From Qiania dongpingensis (GTDB lineage: Bacteria; Bacillota; Clostridia; Lachnospirales; Lachnospiraceae), in the NCBI RefSeq assembly GCF_014337195.1, contig NZ_CP060634.1, positions 992,001-1,056,000 of the forward strand: DNA of 64,000 bases, in the 5' to 3' direction. The translations under genes were made by a program, and so were the position numbers. Numbering within the stretch: the first letter of the stretch is position 1; the number at the start of each line of letters is the position of its first letter. Below, one piece after another: positions 53,388 through 61,307 of this stretch. Below the pieces are notes generated by a model, which saw nothing but the letters and a program-made list of their open reading frames with translations, searched no databases and was not told where the DNA came from.

Positions 53388-54191
53388 ATGGACAAAACCA
53401 TAAAAAAACTGACAGCAGTCCTCTGCTGTCTGGCACTTCCTATTCTATTTTATGAACAGGCTGTGTTTGTTGCTGCCAAAATCCTGAACAGCATCCGCAC
53501 ATCCCTGGAGAACACCACTCCAGGCTCTCCGGCCATTTCCTTTCTAAAAGAAAATATGGCCATCCTCTATTCCAGTATCGGCGCTGTCTTCATAAGCTCT
53601 GTGCTCGGAATTATTTACCATGTTTTAAAGAAACGTTCTCTCAAACCGGCAGACGGACAAAAACTCCGGGGGACCCAATACAGATATGCCGTCTTTTTTG
53701 GAGCCGCCGGAGCCATATTCTTCAACCTTCTCATGGAATTCTCCAGACTTCCGGAGCTGCTTCCCGCCAGTGAATCTATAGAAGCAGCCACCGCCCAGTC
53801 TCACCGGCTCCTGACAGCCCTTTGCACCTGTCTGCTGATCCCGGTGGCAGAAGAACTCATCTTCCGGGGCATGGGATTTCTGTTACTGCGTAAGTATATG
53901 GGATATTTGTCAACGGCTCTGCTTACTTCCGCTGCATTCGCTTTATTCCATGGAAACGCGCCGCAGATTTTCTATGGTTTCTGTATGGGTCTGCTCCTGA
54001 CCCATACGGCCGAGCACTACAGGACCCTTCTTGCTGCAGTTCTCTTTCACTGCGCGGCTAATCTGACCTCTTTCGCCTTTTTAGGCACGACAGCCCAAAA
54101 GGAGCTGATTTTCTCCGTCCCCGTTCTGGGCTTATCCGGCATCGCCGCCGCATGGCTCTATCATAAAATACGGGATATCCGCAGGGACTGA
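53388..54191 (+). CDS. CPBP-family intramembrane metalloprotease
   Basis: The 267-residue membrane protein has about six helices and the CPBP (Abi/CAAX) motifs. The EExxxR site is EELIFRGMG (residues about 155-163), followed by FALFHGN with the zinc-ligand His and a later polar helix with HCAANL. Bacterial members act in peptide immunity or processing, or have unknown roles. A GGGGGA box precedes the ATG. The gene lies alone between purL (divergent) and the convergent sigma-like gene. Confidence 0.87.
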   Translation: MDKTIKKLTAVLCCLALPILFYEQAVFVAAKILNSIRTSLENTTPGSPAISFLKENMAILYSSIGAVFISSVLGIIYHVLKKRSLKPADGQKLRGTQYRYAVFFGAAGAIFFNLLMEFSRLPELLPASESIEAATAQSHRLLTALCTCLLIPVAEELIFRGMGFLLLRKYMGYLSTALLTSAAFALFHGNAPQIFYGFCMGLLLTHTAEHYRTLLAAVLFHCAANLTSFAFLGTTAQKELIFSVPVLGLSGIAAAWLYHKIRDIRRD

Positions 54192-54217
54192 GACGGTCTG
54201 TCCCGGCCTTCCATTTT

Positions 54218-55126
54218 TCAGTCGTGGCTGTGGCCGCAGTCATGGTCATGGCCGCAGGATTCCGAATGTCCTCCGAGATCTTCCGCACCTGAAAAAGCTC
54301 CTCCAACGAAGACTTCCCCGCTTCCGTTCGCTTCCACAAGAGACAGGGCGTCCATGGATATTTTCATGATATCCTTCGTCATCTCCTCGCTCAGGTTCAT
54401 CCTCTTTGCCACTTCTGCCAAAGTTGCCTCGCGCCCCAATTCTTCCACCAGCTCTTCTGTCACGTTCATCATCGCATTTGCCTGGGAAGCCAGATAGCTC
54501 CCGGTATCCTCCTGCCCCGTCTGCTCCGCGATCGCTGCATCCATGGCGCTGCAGATCTCTTTCGTGATATGGACGCCGAAATCTCCGCCGGAAAAAGACT
54601 CCATGGCCATTAAAAGCGCCATATTCCCTTCCTGTATCAGATCCGCCATCAGGACGCCTCTCCCGGCATATTCCTTCGCCAGCTCCACCACCCGTCTGAG
54701 ATGGCCTTCCGCCAGACGGTCTCTTACGTGTCTGTCACCGTCTCCCAGCCTGTCTAAGAGCATTTCCAGCTCCTCTCTCCCTATGGCTTCCACCGCTTCC
54801 AATTCTTCCAGGTACATCTGATAGCAGCGAGAATCCTCTCCGGTCAGCCCAGAGTCCTTTTTCCGTCTGCCGTCCGATTCATCGGCGCTTTCTTCTGGTA
54901 TTTTCCTTCCCTTCAGATAGGAGAGGCTCGCCGCGTCCATTTCATGGGCTTCCACCTTGATCTGATTCAATTCCAGGTAGCTGTATATTAGTTTCCACTG
55001 TTCCTCCGTCAAATCCCACCCGGAAAAACAGTCTTTTATCTGCTGCTCCGTCACCTGGTGCCCGGACGCTTCCGCGATCAAAAGCAGATTCCCTAAAGCC
55101 TCTTTAAATTCTGCCTGGCTGTTCAT
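54218..55126 (-). CDS. Sigma-70-like protein lacking region 4, with His/Cys-rich tail
   Basis: The 302-residue protein opens with a region resembling sigma region 1.1 (QVTEQQIKDCFSGWDLTEEQWKLI). Sigma region 2 follows, with RVVELAKEYAGRGVLMADLIQEGNMALLMAMESF, and region 3-like TLAEVAKRMNLSEEMTKDIMKI. It then ends with a short linker and GHSESCGHDHDCGHSHD, which has five His and two Cys. Region 4, which reads the -35 element, is absent. The promoter-melting part is changed: aromatic residues normally seen in region 2.3-2.4 are few. It could be a specialised sigma factor, a sigma-derived regulator or a metal-responsive protein. Confidence 0.75.
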   Translation of the reverse strand: MNSQAEFKEALGNLLLIAEASGHQVTEQQIKDCFSGWDLTEEQWKLIYSYLELNQIKVEAHEMDAASLSYLKGRKIPEESADESDGRRKKDSGLTGEDSRCYQMYLEELEAVEAIGREELEMLLDRLGDGDRHVRDRLAEGHLRRVVELAKEYAGRGVLMADLIQEGNMALLMAMESFSGGDFGVHITKEICSAMDAAIAEQTGQEDTGSYLASQANAMMNVTEELVEELGREATLAEVAKRMNLSEEMTKDIMKISMDALSLVEANGSGEVFVGGAFSGAEDLGGHSESCGHDHDCGHSHD

Positions 55127-55197
55127 ATTCCTGTTTCCTTCCTATTACTTCCAATCTCGCTGCTGCCGAGAAACGCTGTCACCGTCTCCTGGTCTGT

Positions 55198-56073
55198 TTA
55201 ATCGTCTTTTCTGAACTTTCTTTTCACAATATCCTCTGACTGGGCAAGCACCTGGTCCAGTCTCTCTTTATCACCGTCCGCCGCTTCCAAAAGATATTCA
55301 TATTCGTCAAAAAGCCCGGTGCAGTGCGGCACCGTGACGGCGCCCGCGTCGCTCCCCAACGCCACATGGACGCCAAGGGCAATGGCCTTTCTCACATTAT
55401 TTATCTGCATCCGGACAATGGCATCCACCGATCTTTCATCAAACCGGCCCGTTCCTCTCAGGTTCCCAGCCGGTGCTACCGTCGGAACCCATACGGTTTC
55501 CCGGCCGGCTAAAAACTCCAGCTCTCTGTCCGTCATATAGGCTCCGTGCTCAATACTGTCCGCGCCGCTCACAATGGCGTCATGTACTGTCTGCGCACCG
55601 TTCACATGCACCATTACGGAAAACCCTTCCTCATGACAGATGTGCACCAGCTCTTTCATCTCCGAAAGCTCCAGGCCGGCGCCGGTGATCCGGCCATATG
55701 TATTAAAATCCAGCAGTCCGGAAAACATGATCTTGATAAAGTCCGCGCCCTCCCGGCCAGCTTTTTTCACCAGCGCCGCGAATTCCGAAAGGGTATCGTA
55801 TTCCAAGCCTACGATGCTCCCATAGTGTCCCCTTTTATGGATTGCAAAGACAGGCGTCCGGTAATCAATCCCGTAATCCTCCGCAATCTCCGCCGCATAA
55901 GAAGAGACTCCCAGATAATCTCCGCCCTCCCGGAAGAAGCTTATTCCTGACCTGCGGTACTCCTCCAGGCGTTTCTTAACTTCATCTTTATCCACTCCGT
56001 TTTTATGGCGGGCTACGGCGTCTTTATAATTGACTCCGTTCATGAATATATGTCCGTGACATTCTCCGAACAT
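55198..56073 (-). CDS. Amidohydrolase-family protein
   Basis: The 291-residue protein has the metal-binding H-x-H near the N-terminus (ECHGHIFM). Strand 4 Lys is in GADFIKIMFSG and strand 5 His in VMVHVNGAQTVHDAI. IEHGAYMTD holds strand 6 His, and the catalytic Asp is in ALGSDAGA. This is the complete TIM-barrel amidohydrolase set, close to imidazolonepropionase/prolidase-like members that lack the N-terminal beta-sandwich. It is 22 bp from upp on the same strand. Substrate unknown. Confidence 0.82.
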   Translation of the reverse strand: MFGECHGHIFMNGVNYKDAVARHKNGVDKDEVKKRLEEYRRSGISFFREGGDYLGVSSYAAEIAEDYGIDYRTPVFAIHKRGHYGSIVGLEYDTLSEFAALVKKAGREGADFIKIMFSGLLDFNTYGRITGAGLELSEMKELVHICHEEGFSVMVHVNGAQTVHDAIVSGADSIEHGAYMTDRELEFLAGRETVWVPTVAPAGNLRGTGRFDERSVDAIVRMQINNVRKAIALGVHVALGSDAGAVTVPHCTGLFDEYEYLLEAADGDKERLDQVLAQSEDIVKRKFRKDD

Positions 56074-56094
56074 GCTCTGACGCTTCCTTTCCGT

Positions 56095-56724
56095 TTACTT
56101 GGTCCCGAATATCCTGTCTCCCGCATCTCCCAGCCCGGGGCAGATATAGGCATTTTCATCCAGCCCCCTGTCCAGATGGCCGCAGTAGATCTGAATGTCC
56201 GGGTGCGACCGGTGCAGGCGTTCCAGGCCTTCCGGCGCAGCGATAATGCAGAGGAACTTAATCTGCTTTCCGCCTTTTTCCTTAATGAAATTAACGGCGG
56301 CCTCCGCCGACCCTCCCGTCGCCAGCATGGGATCGACGACCGTCACCACCCGCTGTTCTATGGATTCCGGAAGCTTGCAGTAATATTCCTTCGGCTCATG
56401 GGTGACCGGATCTCTGTAAAGCCCGATATGCCCCACCTTTGCGGAAGGGACCAGCGTCAGGATACCGCTCACCATGCCGAGTCCGGCCCGCAGGATAGGT
56501 ACGACCGCCAGCTTTTTTCCGGAGATCATCGGCGTCCTGCAGGACTCAATGGGAGTCCGCACCTCTACTTCCATTAACGGAAGGTCCCGGAATGCTTCAT
56601 ATCCCATCAATACCGCAATTTCTTCCACCAGCTTCCGGAATTCATTGGTGCCGGTCCGGCAGTCCCTCAGCATCGATATCTTATGCTGAATCAGCGGATG
56701 ATCCATCACAAACACATTTTCCAT
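56095..56724 (-). CDS. upp: Uracil phosphoribosyltransferase
   Basis: The 209-residue enzyme makes UMP from uracil and PRPP. It has [15 protein letters not shown] at the N-terminus, ILRAGLGMV in the middle, and the PRPP-binding motif [11 protein letters not shown]. It ends with [12 protein letters not shown], the family terminal signature. An AGGAGAAT box precedes the ATG. The length is exactly typical. Confidence 0.97.
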   Translation of the reverse strand: MENVFVMDHPLIQHKISMLRDCRTGTNEFRKLVEEIAVLMGYEAFRDLPLMEVEVRTPIESCRTPMISGKKLAVVPILRAGLGMVSGILTLVPSAKVGHIGLYRDPVTHEPKEYYCKLPESIEQRVVTVVDPMLATGGSAEAAVNFIKEKGGKQIKFLCIIAAPEGLERLHRSHPDIQIYCGHLDRGLDENAYICPGLGDAGDRIFGTK

Positions 56725-56744
56725 CGTTCATTCTCCTTTTCTTC

Positions 56745-56927
56745 CTATATCTGTTTTCTGACTATCTTATATTCATCATTCGACTGAAAGTAAGGACATC
56801 CCGCAAAATCGTTCCTCAAAAACCGCTCCATCTCGTCTTCATCCAGATCGGAGTCACATACGTAGTAACCATATTCTTCTTCATAAGTATAATTGGCGCA
56901 GTATTCACACCCTGATTCCTGTTTCAC
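56745..56927 (-). CDS. Small Cys-containing protein (DUF6472-like)
   Basis: The 60-residue protein starts at GTG (56927) with GGAGGGGAG 8 bp upstream. It contains CEYCANYTYEEEYGYYVCDSD and CPYFQSNDEYKIVRKQ, which match the small DUF6472-type protein common in Lachnospiraceae. Four Cys may bind a metal. It overlaps the acetyltransferase gene by 23 bp. Function unknown. Confidence 0.75.
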   Translation of the reverse strand: MKQESGCEYCANYTYEEEYGYYVCDSDLDEDEMERFLRNDFAGCPYFQSNDEYKIVRKQI

Positions 56928-57456
56928 CGTACTTTCTCCCCTCCATAGATTCGTATTCCTCCCGGAGAAGGCTGTAAATACAGGAATCCAGGATTTCACC
57001 GCGTTTACAGATGTTCTTCCTGAGGATTCCCTCCAGCCGAAACCCGTTCTTTTCCAAAACCCGCCTGGATCCTCCATTCCCCCTTACGATCTCCGCATCC
57101 ACGCGCAGGATCTCCGGCCGGCTGAATGCCTCGTCACAGAGCATTTTCACTATCTGCGAGCCGATTCCAAAGCCCCAGTACCTCTTTCCCAGCCAGTAGC
57201 CCAGTCCGGCGGTACGGCAGTTCACATCAGTCCGAAATCCAACATTAGCGCCTCCAATGGCTTCTCCATCGTGATCCACCGCAAAAAAGCAGTCTCGGCC
57301 TTCGTATTCCCGGCATTTACAGATAAAATCCGCTGCAGCCTCTTTTGTATAAGGATATGAAAAAGAATCTCTCATATATCGGGACACATCCGCATCGTTA
57401 GCGTAAAAAGCCAGAGCCTCTGTATCCTCTTCCTTCCATTTTCTAAGAGAAACCAA
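56905..57456 (-). CDS. GNAT-family N-acetyltransferase (RimJ/RimL-like)
   Basis: The 183-residue protein has the typical order of GNAT motifs. The N-terminal LRKWKEEDTEALAFYANDADVSRYM is followed by GLGYWLGKRYWGFGIGSQIVKML (acetyl-CoA loop). RVDAEIVRGNGGSRRVLEKNGF, and EGILRKNI after it, are RimJ-like. Its end overlaps the DUF6472-like gene. It probably acetylates a protein N-terminus or a small amine. Confidence 0.87.
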   Translation of the reverse strand: MVSLRKWKEEDTEALAFYANDADVSRYMRDSFSYPYTKEAAADFICKCREYEGRDCFFAVDHDGEAIGGANVGFRTDVNCRTAGLGYWLGKRYWGFGIGSQIVKMLCDEAFSRPEILRVDAEIVRGNGGSRRVLEKNGFRLEGILRKNICKRGEILDSCIYSLLREEYESMEGRKYGETGIRV

Positions 57457-57496
57457 CGTATGTATGCCCCCTTAATCAATTTAATCTTTTGTACTC

Positions 57497-57525
57497 AGTA
57501 TATCATACTCTTCCAGGCCCGTCCA
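57497..57525 (-). promoter_or_regulatory. Candidate promoter of the acetyltransferase gene
   Basis: On the minus strand TATACT (57502-57497) lies 17 bp downstream of a weak TGGACG. It is the only fair promoter in the 239-bp gap between nadE and this gene. Confidence 0.35.
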
Positions 57526-57695
57526 TCCTGACACTCCGGCCGCCACAAGCAGCAGTTTCCGCCAGGGCAGTGCACCCGCTGCGAAGCAGCCCTCTTTTGC
57601 GAATCCTATGCCTCCTGCGTTATATAAACAAAAGCCCATGTTACCACAGGCTTTTGTGCTGACAATCTGCTGCAGCCGTGCCGCAGGCATCTCTT

Positions 57696-59642
57696 CTATT
57701 TAAGCTCATCTGATCCTGCCAGCTTCTCCACCTCAGAGAGCCAAAGCCTTGCGCTGGCATCGCTGGGCATTCTCAGATCTCCTCTGGGGGAAACCGCTAC
57801 GCTTCCTACCTTCGGTCCGTCAGGCAGGCAAGAACGCTTGAACTGCTGGGAGAAGAATCTCCGGTAAAATGTGGTCAGCCATTTCAGAATCGTTTCTTTC
57901 TGGTACGTTCCGCCAAAGGCTTTCTCTGCCAGGCGGAAAATCTTCGCCGGCCGGTATCCGAAACGCAGGATATAGTACAAGAAGAAATCATGGAGTTCAT
58001 ATGGCCCGACAATATCCTCTGTCTTCTGGGAAATCTTTCCCTCCTCCGGCGGCAGAAGCTCCGGGCTCACGGGCGTATCCAGCACATCCATAAGAATCCC
58101 TGCCAGCTTTTCATCTTCACAGGTCTCCGCATAATACCGCACCAGATGCCGCACCAATGTCTTCGGCACCGACGCATTCACGCCGTACATGGACATATGG
58201 TCCCCATTGTAAGTGGCCCACCCTAGTGCCAGCTCCGACATATCACCGGTGCCAATGACCATCCCGCCGCTTCGGTTGGCGATATCCATCAGGACCTGCG
58301 TCCGCTCCCTCGCCTGGCTGTTTTCGTACGCCACTGATCTGTCCTCCGGGTCGTGCCCGATATCACGGAAATGAAGCATGACTGACTCTTTTATGTCAAC
58401 TTCGACGAGATCTGCGCCAAGCATTCTGGTCAGCTCACATGCGTTGTGATAGGTCCTGTCTGTGGTCCCAAAGCAGGGCATGGTGACCGCGGTAATATGG
58501 TTCCTGGAAAGGCCCATCAGGTCAAAGGCTTTGGCTGTTATCAAAAGGGCAAGTGTGGAATCAAGGCCTCCCGATATCCCCACCACCGCGTTTTTGCAGC
58601 CGGTATGAGAAAGCCTTTTTTTAAGCCCCATGGCCTGTATCGACAATATCTCTTCACACCGCCGGTCCCTGTCCTCTTTCCTTCCCGGTACGAAAGGCGC
58701 CGGGTCCACCGGGCGTTCCAAGTCCAGACTGGACTTCCTGAGGCTGAAGGATACCTTCATATAACCACCGGCGTCTATGGGGCCAAATGTGGTGAGACGC
58801 CTTCTGTCACTCTGCAGCCGCTCCAAATCCATATCTGCACAGATAAGGCCTGTGGTAAAACGTCCGGACTCCTTCAAAAGCGTTCCATTTTCATATATGA
58901 CATTATGTCCGGCAAACACCAGATCCGTGGAAGATTCTCCTTCGCCGGCATCCGCATATACATAGCCGCAGACCAGCTTGGCCGACTGATTTCCAATCAG
59001 GCTCCGTCTATAATCGCCTTTCCCGGTGGTCTCGTCACTGGCTGAAGAATTCACGATAAGAGTCGCCCCTGCCAGGGCATGACGTCCGCTGGGAGGATTC
59101 GGCACCCATACGTCCTCGCACACCTCAGCGCCGATCACCAGACCCTCCATATTGGCACACTGAAACAAAATATCTGAGCCCATCGGTACAAAATCCTCGA
59201 TGCCGCTGGCCATACGCAAACGTTCCATGGTCACCGCCCTGCTTCCGCTTCTGAAATGACGCGCCTCGTAAAATTCAGAATAGTTGGGAATAAAAGTTTT
59301 GGGGACCAGTCCCAGTACCTGTCCGTCCTTTACCGCGGCCATCACATTATAAAGCTGACCATCCTTTGCCCAGGGAAGCCCCACAAATATCAGGATATCC
59401 CAGTCCTTTGTATGGTCTGCCAATACTGCCAATTCTTCCTTTGCCGCGGCCAGGAGAGTATCCTGGAGAAACAAATCGCCGCAGGTATATCCAGTCAGGC
59501 ACAGCTCTGGAAATACGATCACCTTCACCTGTCTGGCCGCAGCCTCTCTGGCCAAAGCCTCAATCTGTCCTCTGTTATAAACCGGGTCCGCCACACAAAT
59601 CTGGGGGGTGGCCGCCCCTACCCGAATAAATCCCTGTTCCAT
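57696..59642 (-). CDS. nadE: Glutamine-dependent NAD+ synthetase
   Basis: The 648-residue enzyme couples a nitrilase-type glutaminase to the NAD synthase domain. The glutaminase triad is Glu in FPELCLTGYTCGDLF (about 48), Lys in GLVPKTFIPNYSEFYE and Cys in GAEVCEDVWVP. The synthase has the P-loop VVGISGGLDSTLALLI (about 350) and the conserved NRSGGMVIGTGDMSELALGW. It makes NAD from deamido-NAD, ATP and glutamine. The length fits this class. The start is supported by GGGAGAA upstream. Confidence 0.95.
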   Translation of the reverse strand: MEQGFIRVGAATPQICVADPVYNRGQIEALAREAAARQVKVIVFPELCLTGYTCGDLFLQDTLLAAAKEELAVLADHTKDWDILIFVGLPWAKDGQLYNVMAAVKDGQVLGLVPKTFIPNYSEFYEARHFRSGSRAVTMERLRMASGIEDFVPMGSDILFQCANMEGLVIGAEVCEDVWVPNPPSGRHALAGATLIVNSSASDETTGKGDYRRSLIGNQSAKLVCGYVYADAGEGESSTDLVFAGHNVIYENGTLLKESGRFTTGLICADMDLERLQSDRRRLTTFGPIDAGGYMKVSFSLRKSSLDLERPVDPAPFVPGRKEDRDRRCEEILSIQAMGLKKRLSHTGCKNAVVGISGGLDSTLALLITAKAFDLMGLSRNHITAVTMPCFGTTDRTYHNACELTRMLGADLVEVDIKESVMLHFRDIGHDPEDRSVAYENSQARERTQVLMDIANRSGGMVIGTGDMSELALGWATYNGDHMSMYGVNASVPKTLVRHLVRYYAETCEDEKLAGILMDVLDTPVSPELLPPEEGKISQKTEDIVGPYELHDFFLYYILRFGYRPAKIFRLAEKAFGGTYQKETILKWLTTFYRRFFSQQFKRSCLPDGPKVGSVAVSPRGDLRMPSDASARLWLSEVEKLAGSDELK

Positions 59643-60039
59643 GATATCCTTATTCTCCCTTAATATAAGAGCCCGCGGCTCTCTTCCTCTTCTTCATCCG
59701 TTAACTGGGCGGATTGCGCTGCGCCTCCTCACTCAGGGCTCACGCCCTTCGTTCTGCCTCGCTTTTCTATTCGCGGATTGCGCTGCGCCTCCTCACTCAG
59801 GGCTCACGCCCTTCGTTCTGCCTCGCTTTTCTATTCGCGGATTGCGCTGCGCCTCCTCACTCAGGGCTCACGCCCTTCGTTCTGCCTCGCTTTTCTATTC
59901 GCGGATTGCGCTGCGCCTCCTCACTCAGGGCTCACGCCCTTCGTTCTGTTGCGCTCTCACATGGATTCCGCAAGGCTTACGCTCATGCAAGCATGGCGTA
60001 TTCCTTGTGGAATCCACGCTCAATCCGCTTATCAGTATA
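59643..60039. other. Intergenic region with tandem repeat and inverted repeats, no gene
   Basis: All open frames in this stretch read through the repeat in several phases and have no ribosome binding site. The block holds the 64-bp tandem repeat (59709-59948), then a hairpin with arms GGATTCCGCAAGG and CCTTGTGGAATCC (59963-60015, one mismatch). A final CAATCCGC (60021-60028) is the inverse of the GCGGATTG that begins each repeat. It separates nadE (start side) from the rubrerythrin stop. Confidence 0.7.
59709..59948. repeat. 64-bp perfect tandem repeat, 3.75 copies
   Basis: Copies begin at 59709, 59773, 59837 and 59901, all starting GCGGATTGCG; the fourth stops after 48 bp. They are identical. 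Each copy contains the small palindrome AGGGCTCACGCCCT. As 64 is not a multiple of three, coding use is unlikely. Perfect identity points to recent expansion. Confidence 0.95.
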
Positions 60040-60636
60040 TCATAAATACGGAGCCATTTCTACATTGATGAAATATCCCTTGTCGTGCTTGCACACGGGG
60101 CAGATCTCCGGTACTTTTGTTCCGCTGTAAATGTAACCGCAGTTGAGGCACATATAGCTGGCTTCTTCTTTGGATTCGAACATCTCGTTCTTTTTCAGAA
60201 GCTCTTCGAACTTTCCGAACCGGTCACCATGAATCTTCTCAATTTTTGCAATCTGGCGGAAGCTGGCCGCCACTTCCTGAAATCCTTCCTTTTCCGCCAC
60301 GTCGGCAAAAGCGGGGTACACATTTTCATATTCCTCGTATTCATCATGTCTGGCCGCATTCAAAAGACTCTCCGCATCGTCGTAGACCTCAATCGGGTAC
60401 GTTCCGTCAATTTCCAGATTCTCTCCTGTGAGTTCCTTCAAATGATTATAAAAGATCTCTGCATGCTCTTTTTCCTGATCGGCCGTAAACCGGAAAACCT
60501 GTTCTACAACCTGCAGTTTCTGCTTTTTTGCCTTTCCCGCTGCGATGGTATAGCGGTTTCTCGCCTGGCTCTCACCCGCAAAAGCCCGGAGCAGATTCCG
60601 TTTCGTTTCACTGTCTTTTAAATTCATGTTTGCCAT
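60040..60636 (-). CDS. rbr: Rubrerythrin
   Basis: The 198-residue protein has the diiron four-helix bundle with ExxR/ExxH motifs (AFAGESQARNRY, ADQEKEHAEIFY, DVAEKEGFQEVAASF and KIEKIHGDRFGKF). The C-terminal rubredoxin-like site is CLNCGYIYSG with CPVCKHDKGYF. It reduces hydrogen peroxide in anaerobes, using NADH via a rubredoxin reductase. The start at 60636 follows AGGAGG; the longer open frame upstream is not supported. Confidence 0.96.
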   Translation of the reverse strand: MANMNLKDSETKRNLLRAFAGESQARNRYTIAAGKAKKQKLQVVEQVFRFTADQEKEHAEIFYNHLKELTGENLEIDGTYPIEVYDDAESLLNAARHDEYEEYENVYPAFADVAEKEGFQEVAASFRQIAKIEKIHGDRFGKFEELLKKNEMFESKEEASYMCLNCGYIYSGTKVPEICPVCKHDKGYFINVEMAPYL

Positions 60637-60769
60637 TGCAAAACCTCCTGGAAATAATGTTTTCTCCGCCTGCGGCGGATGGAATATTCGCTTCATTTCC
60701 AGTATGCACCAAGATTTCGCTGTATATACCTTTGAATCTCTTTCAAACAAGTTTACGGCAGCCCCGATA

Positions 60770-61249
60770 TTACTCTGCCATTTTTTCCAGGGCGTCTCCC
60801 GCCAGCCGGTACGTCGTCCATTCATCCATGGACACCGCTCCCAGGGAACGGTAAAAATAAATGCTGGGGCTGTTCCAGTCCAGGCAGGACCATTCCATCC
60901 TTCCGCAGCCCCGCTCCACCGCGATCTGTGCCAGCTTTCTAAAAATCGCCTTTCCATATCCTTTTCCCCGGTATTCCGGCAGAATGAACAGATCCTCCAG
61001 ATAAAGTCCCGCTTTCCCGACGAAGGTAGAGAAGTTATGGAAAAACAGGGCGAATCCCACTTCTTTTCCATCCGCCACGGCGAAAAACACTTCCGCCTTT
61101 TTCTTCCGGAAAATCCATTCCTCAAGCGTCTCTTCGGTAGCCGCTACCTCCTCCAGCATCTTCTCATATATCGCCAGCTCCTTGATAAAATATAAGATCA
61201 GCGGCGTATCCTTCTCCTCCGCAAAACGAAACTCCAGTCTGTTTTTCAC
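60770..61249 (-). CDS. GNAT-family N-acetyltransferase (diamine acetyltransferase-like)
   Basis: The 159-residue protein has the SSAT-like pattern. It shows FRFAEEKDTPLILYFIKELAIYEK at the start, FHNFSTFVGKAGLYLEDLFILPEYRGKGYGK (motif A with the acetyl-CoA loop), and RMEWSCLDWNSPSIYFYRSLGA. These match the spermidine/thialysine acetyltransferase group, which acetylates polyamines or similar side chains. It stands alone between rubrerythrin and the VWA gene. The exact substrate is uncertain. Confidence 0.88.
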   Translation of the reverse strand: MKNRLEFRFAEEKDTPLILYFIKELAIYEKMLEEVAATEETLEEWIFRKKKAEVFFAVADGKEVGFALFFHNFSTFVGKAGLYLEDLFILPEYRGKGYGKAIFRKLAQIAVERGCGRMEWSCLDWNSPSIYFYRSLGAVSMDEWTTYRLAGDALEKMAE

Positions 61250-61307
61250 TTTTTTTGTTCCTCTCTTTCTGTACTGTTTCTGTCATCTTCCTCTTGTAGG
61301 CTCTGTT

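Noticed and set aside
57481..57690. Minus-strand open frame of 69 codons between nadE and the acetyltransferase
   Set aside because: No ribosome binding site, and it contains the probable promoter of the acetyltransferase gene.
59608..60130. Several plus-strand open frames over the tandem repeat
   Set aside because: They exist because the 64-bp unit lacks stops in three phases; the repeated peptide is only the repeat read in shifting frames.
60637..61125. N-terminal extension of rubrerythrin
   Set aside because: The longer frame lies antisense-like within the acetyltransferase region, and a perfect AGGAGG precedes the rubrerythrin ATG at 60636.
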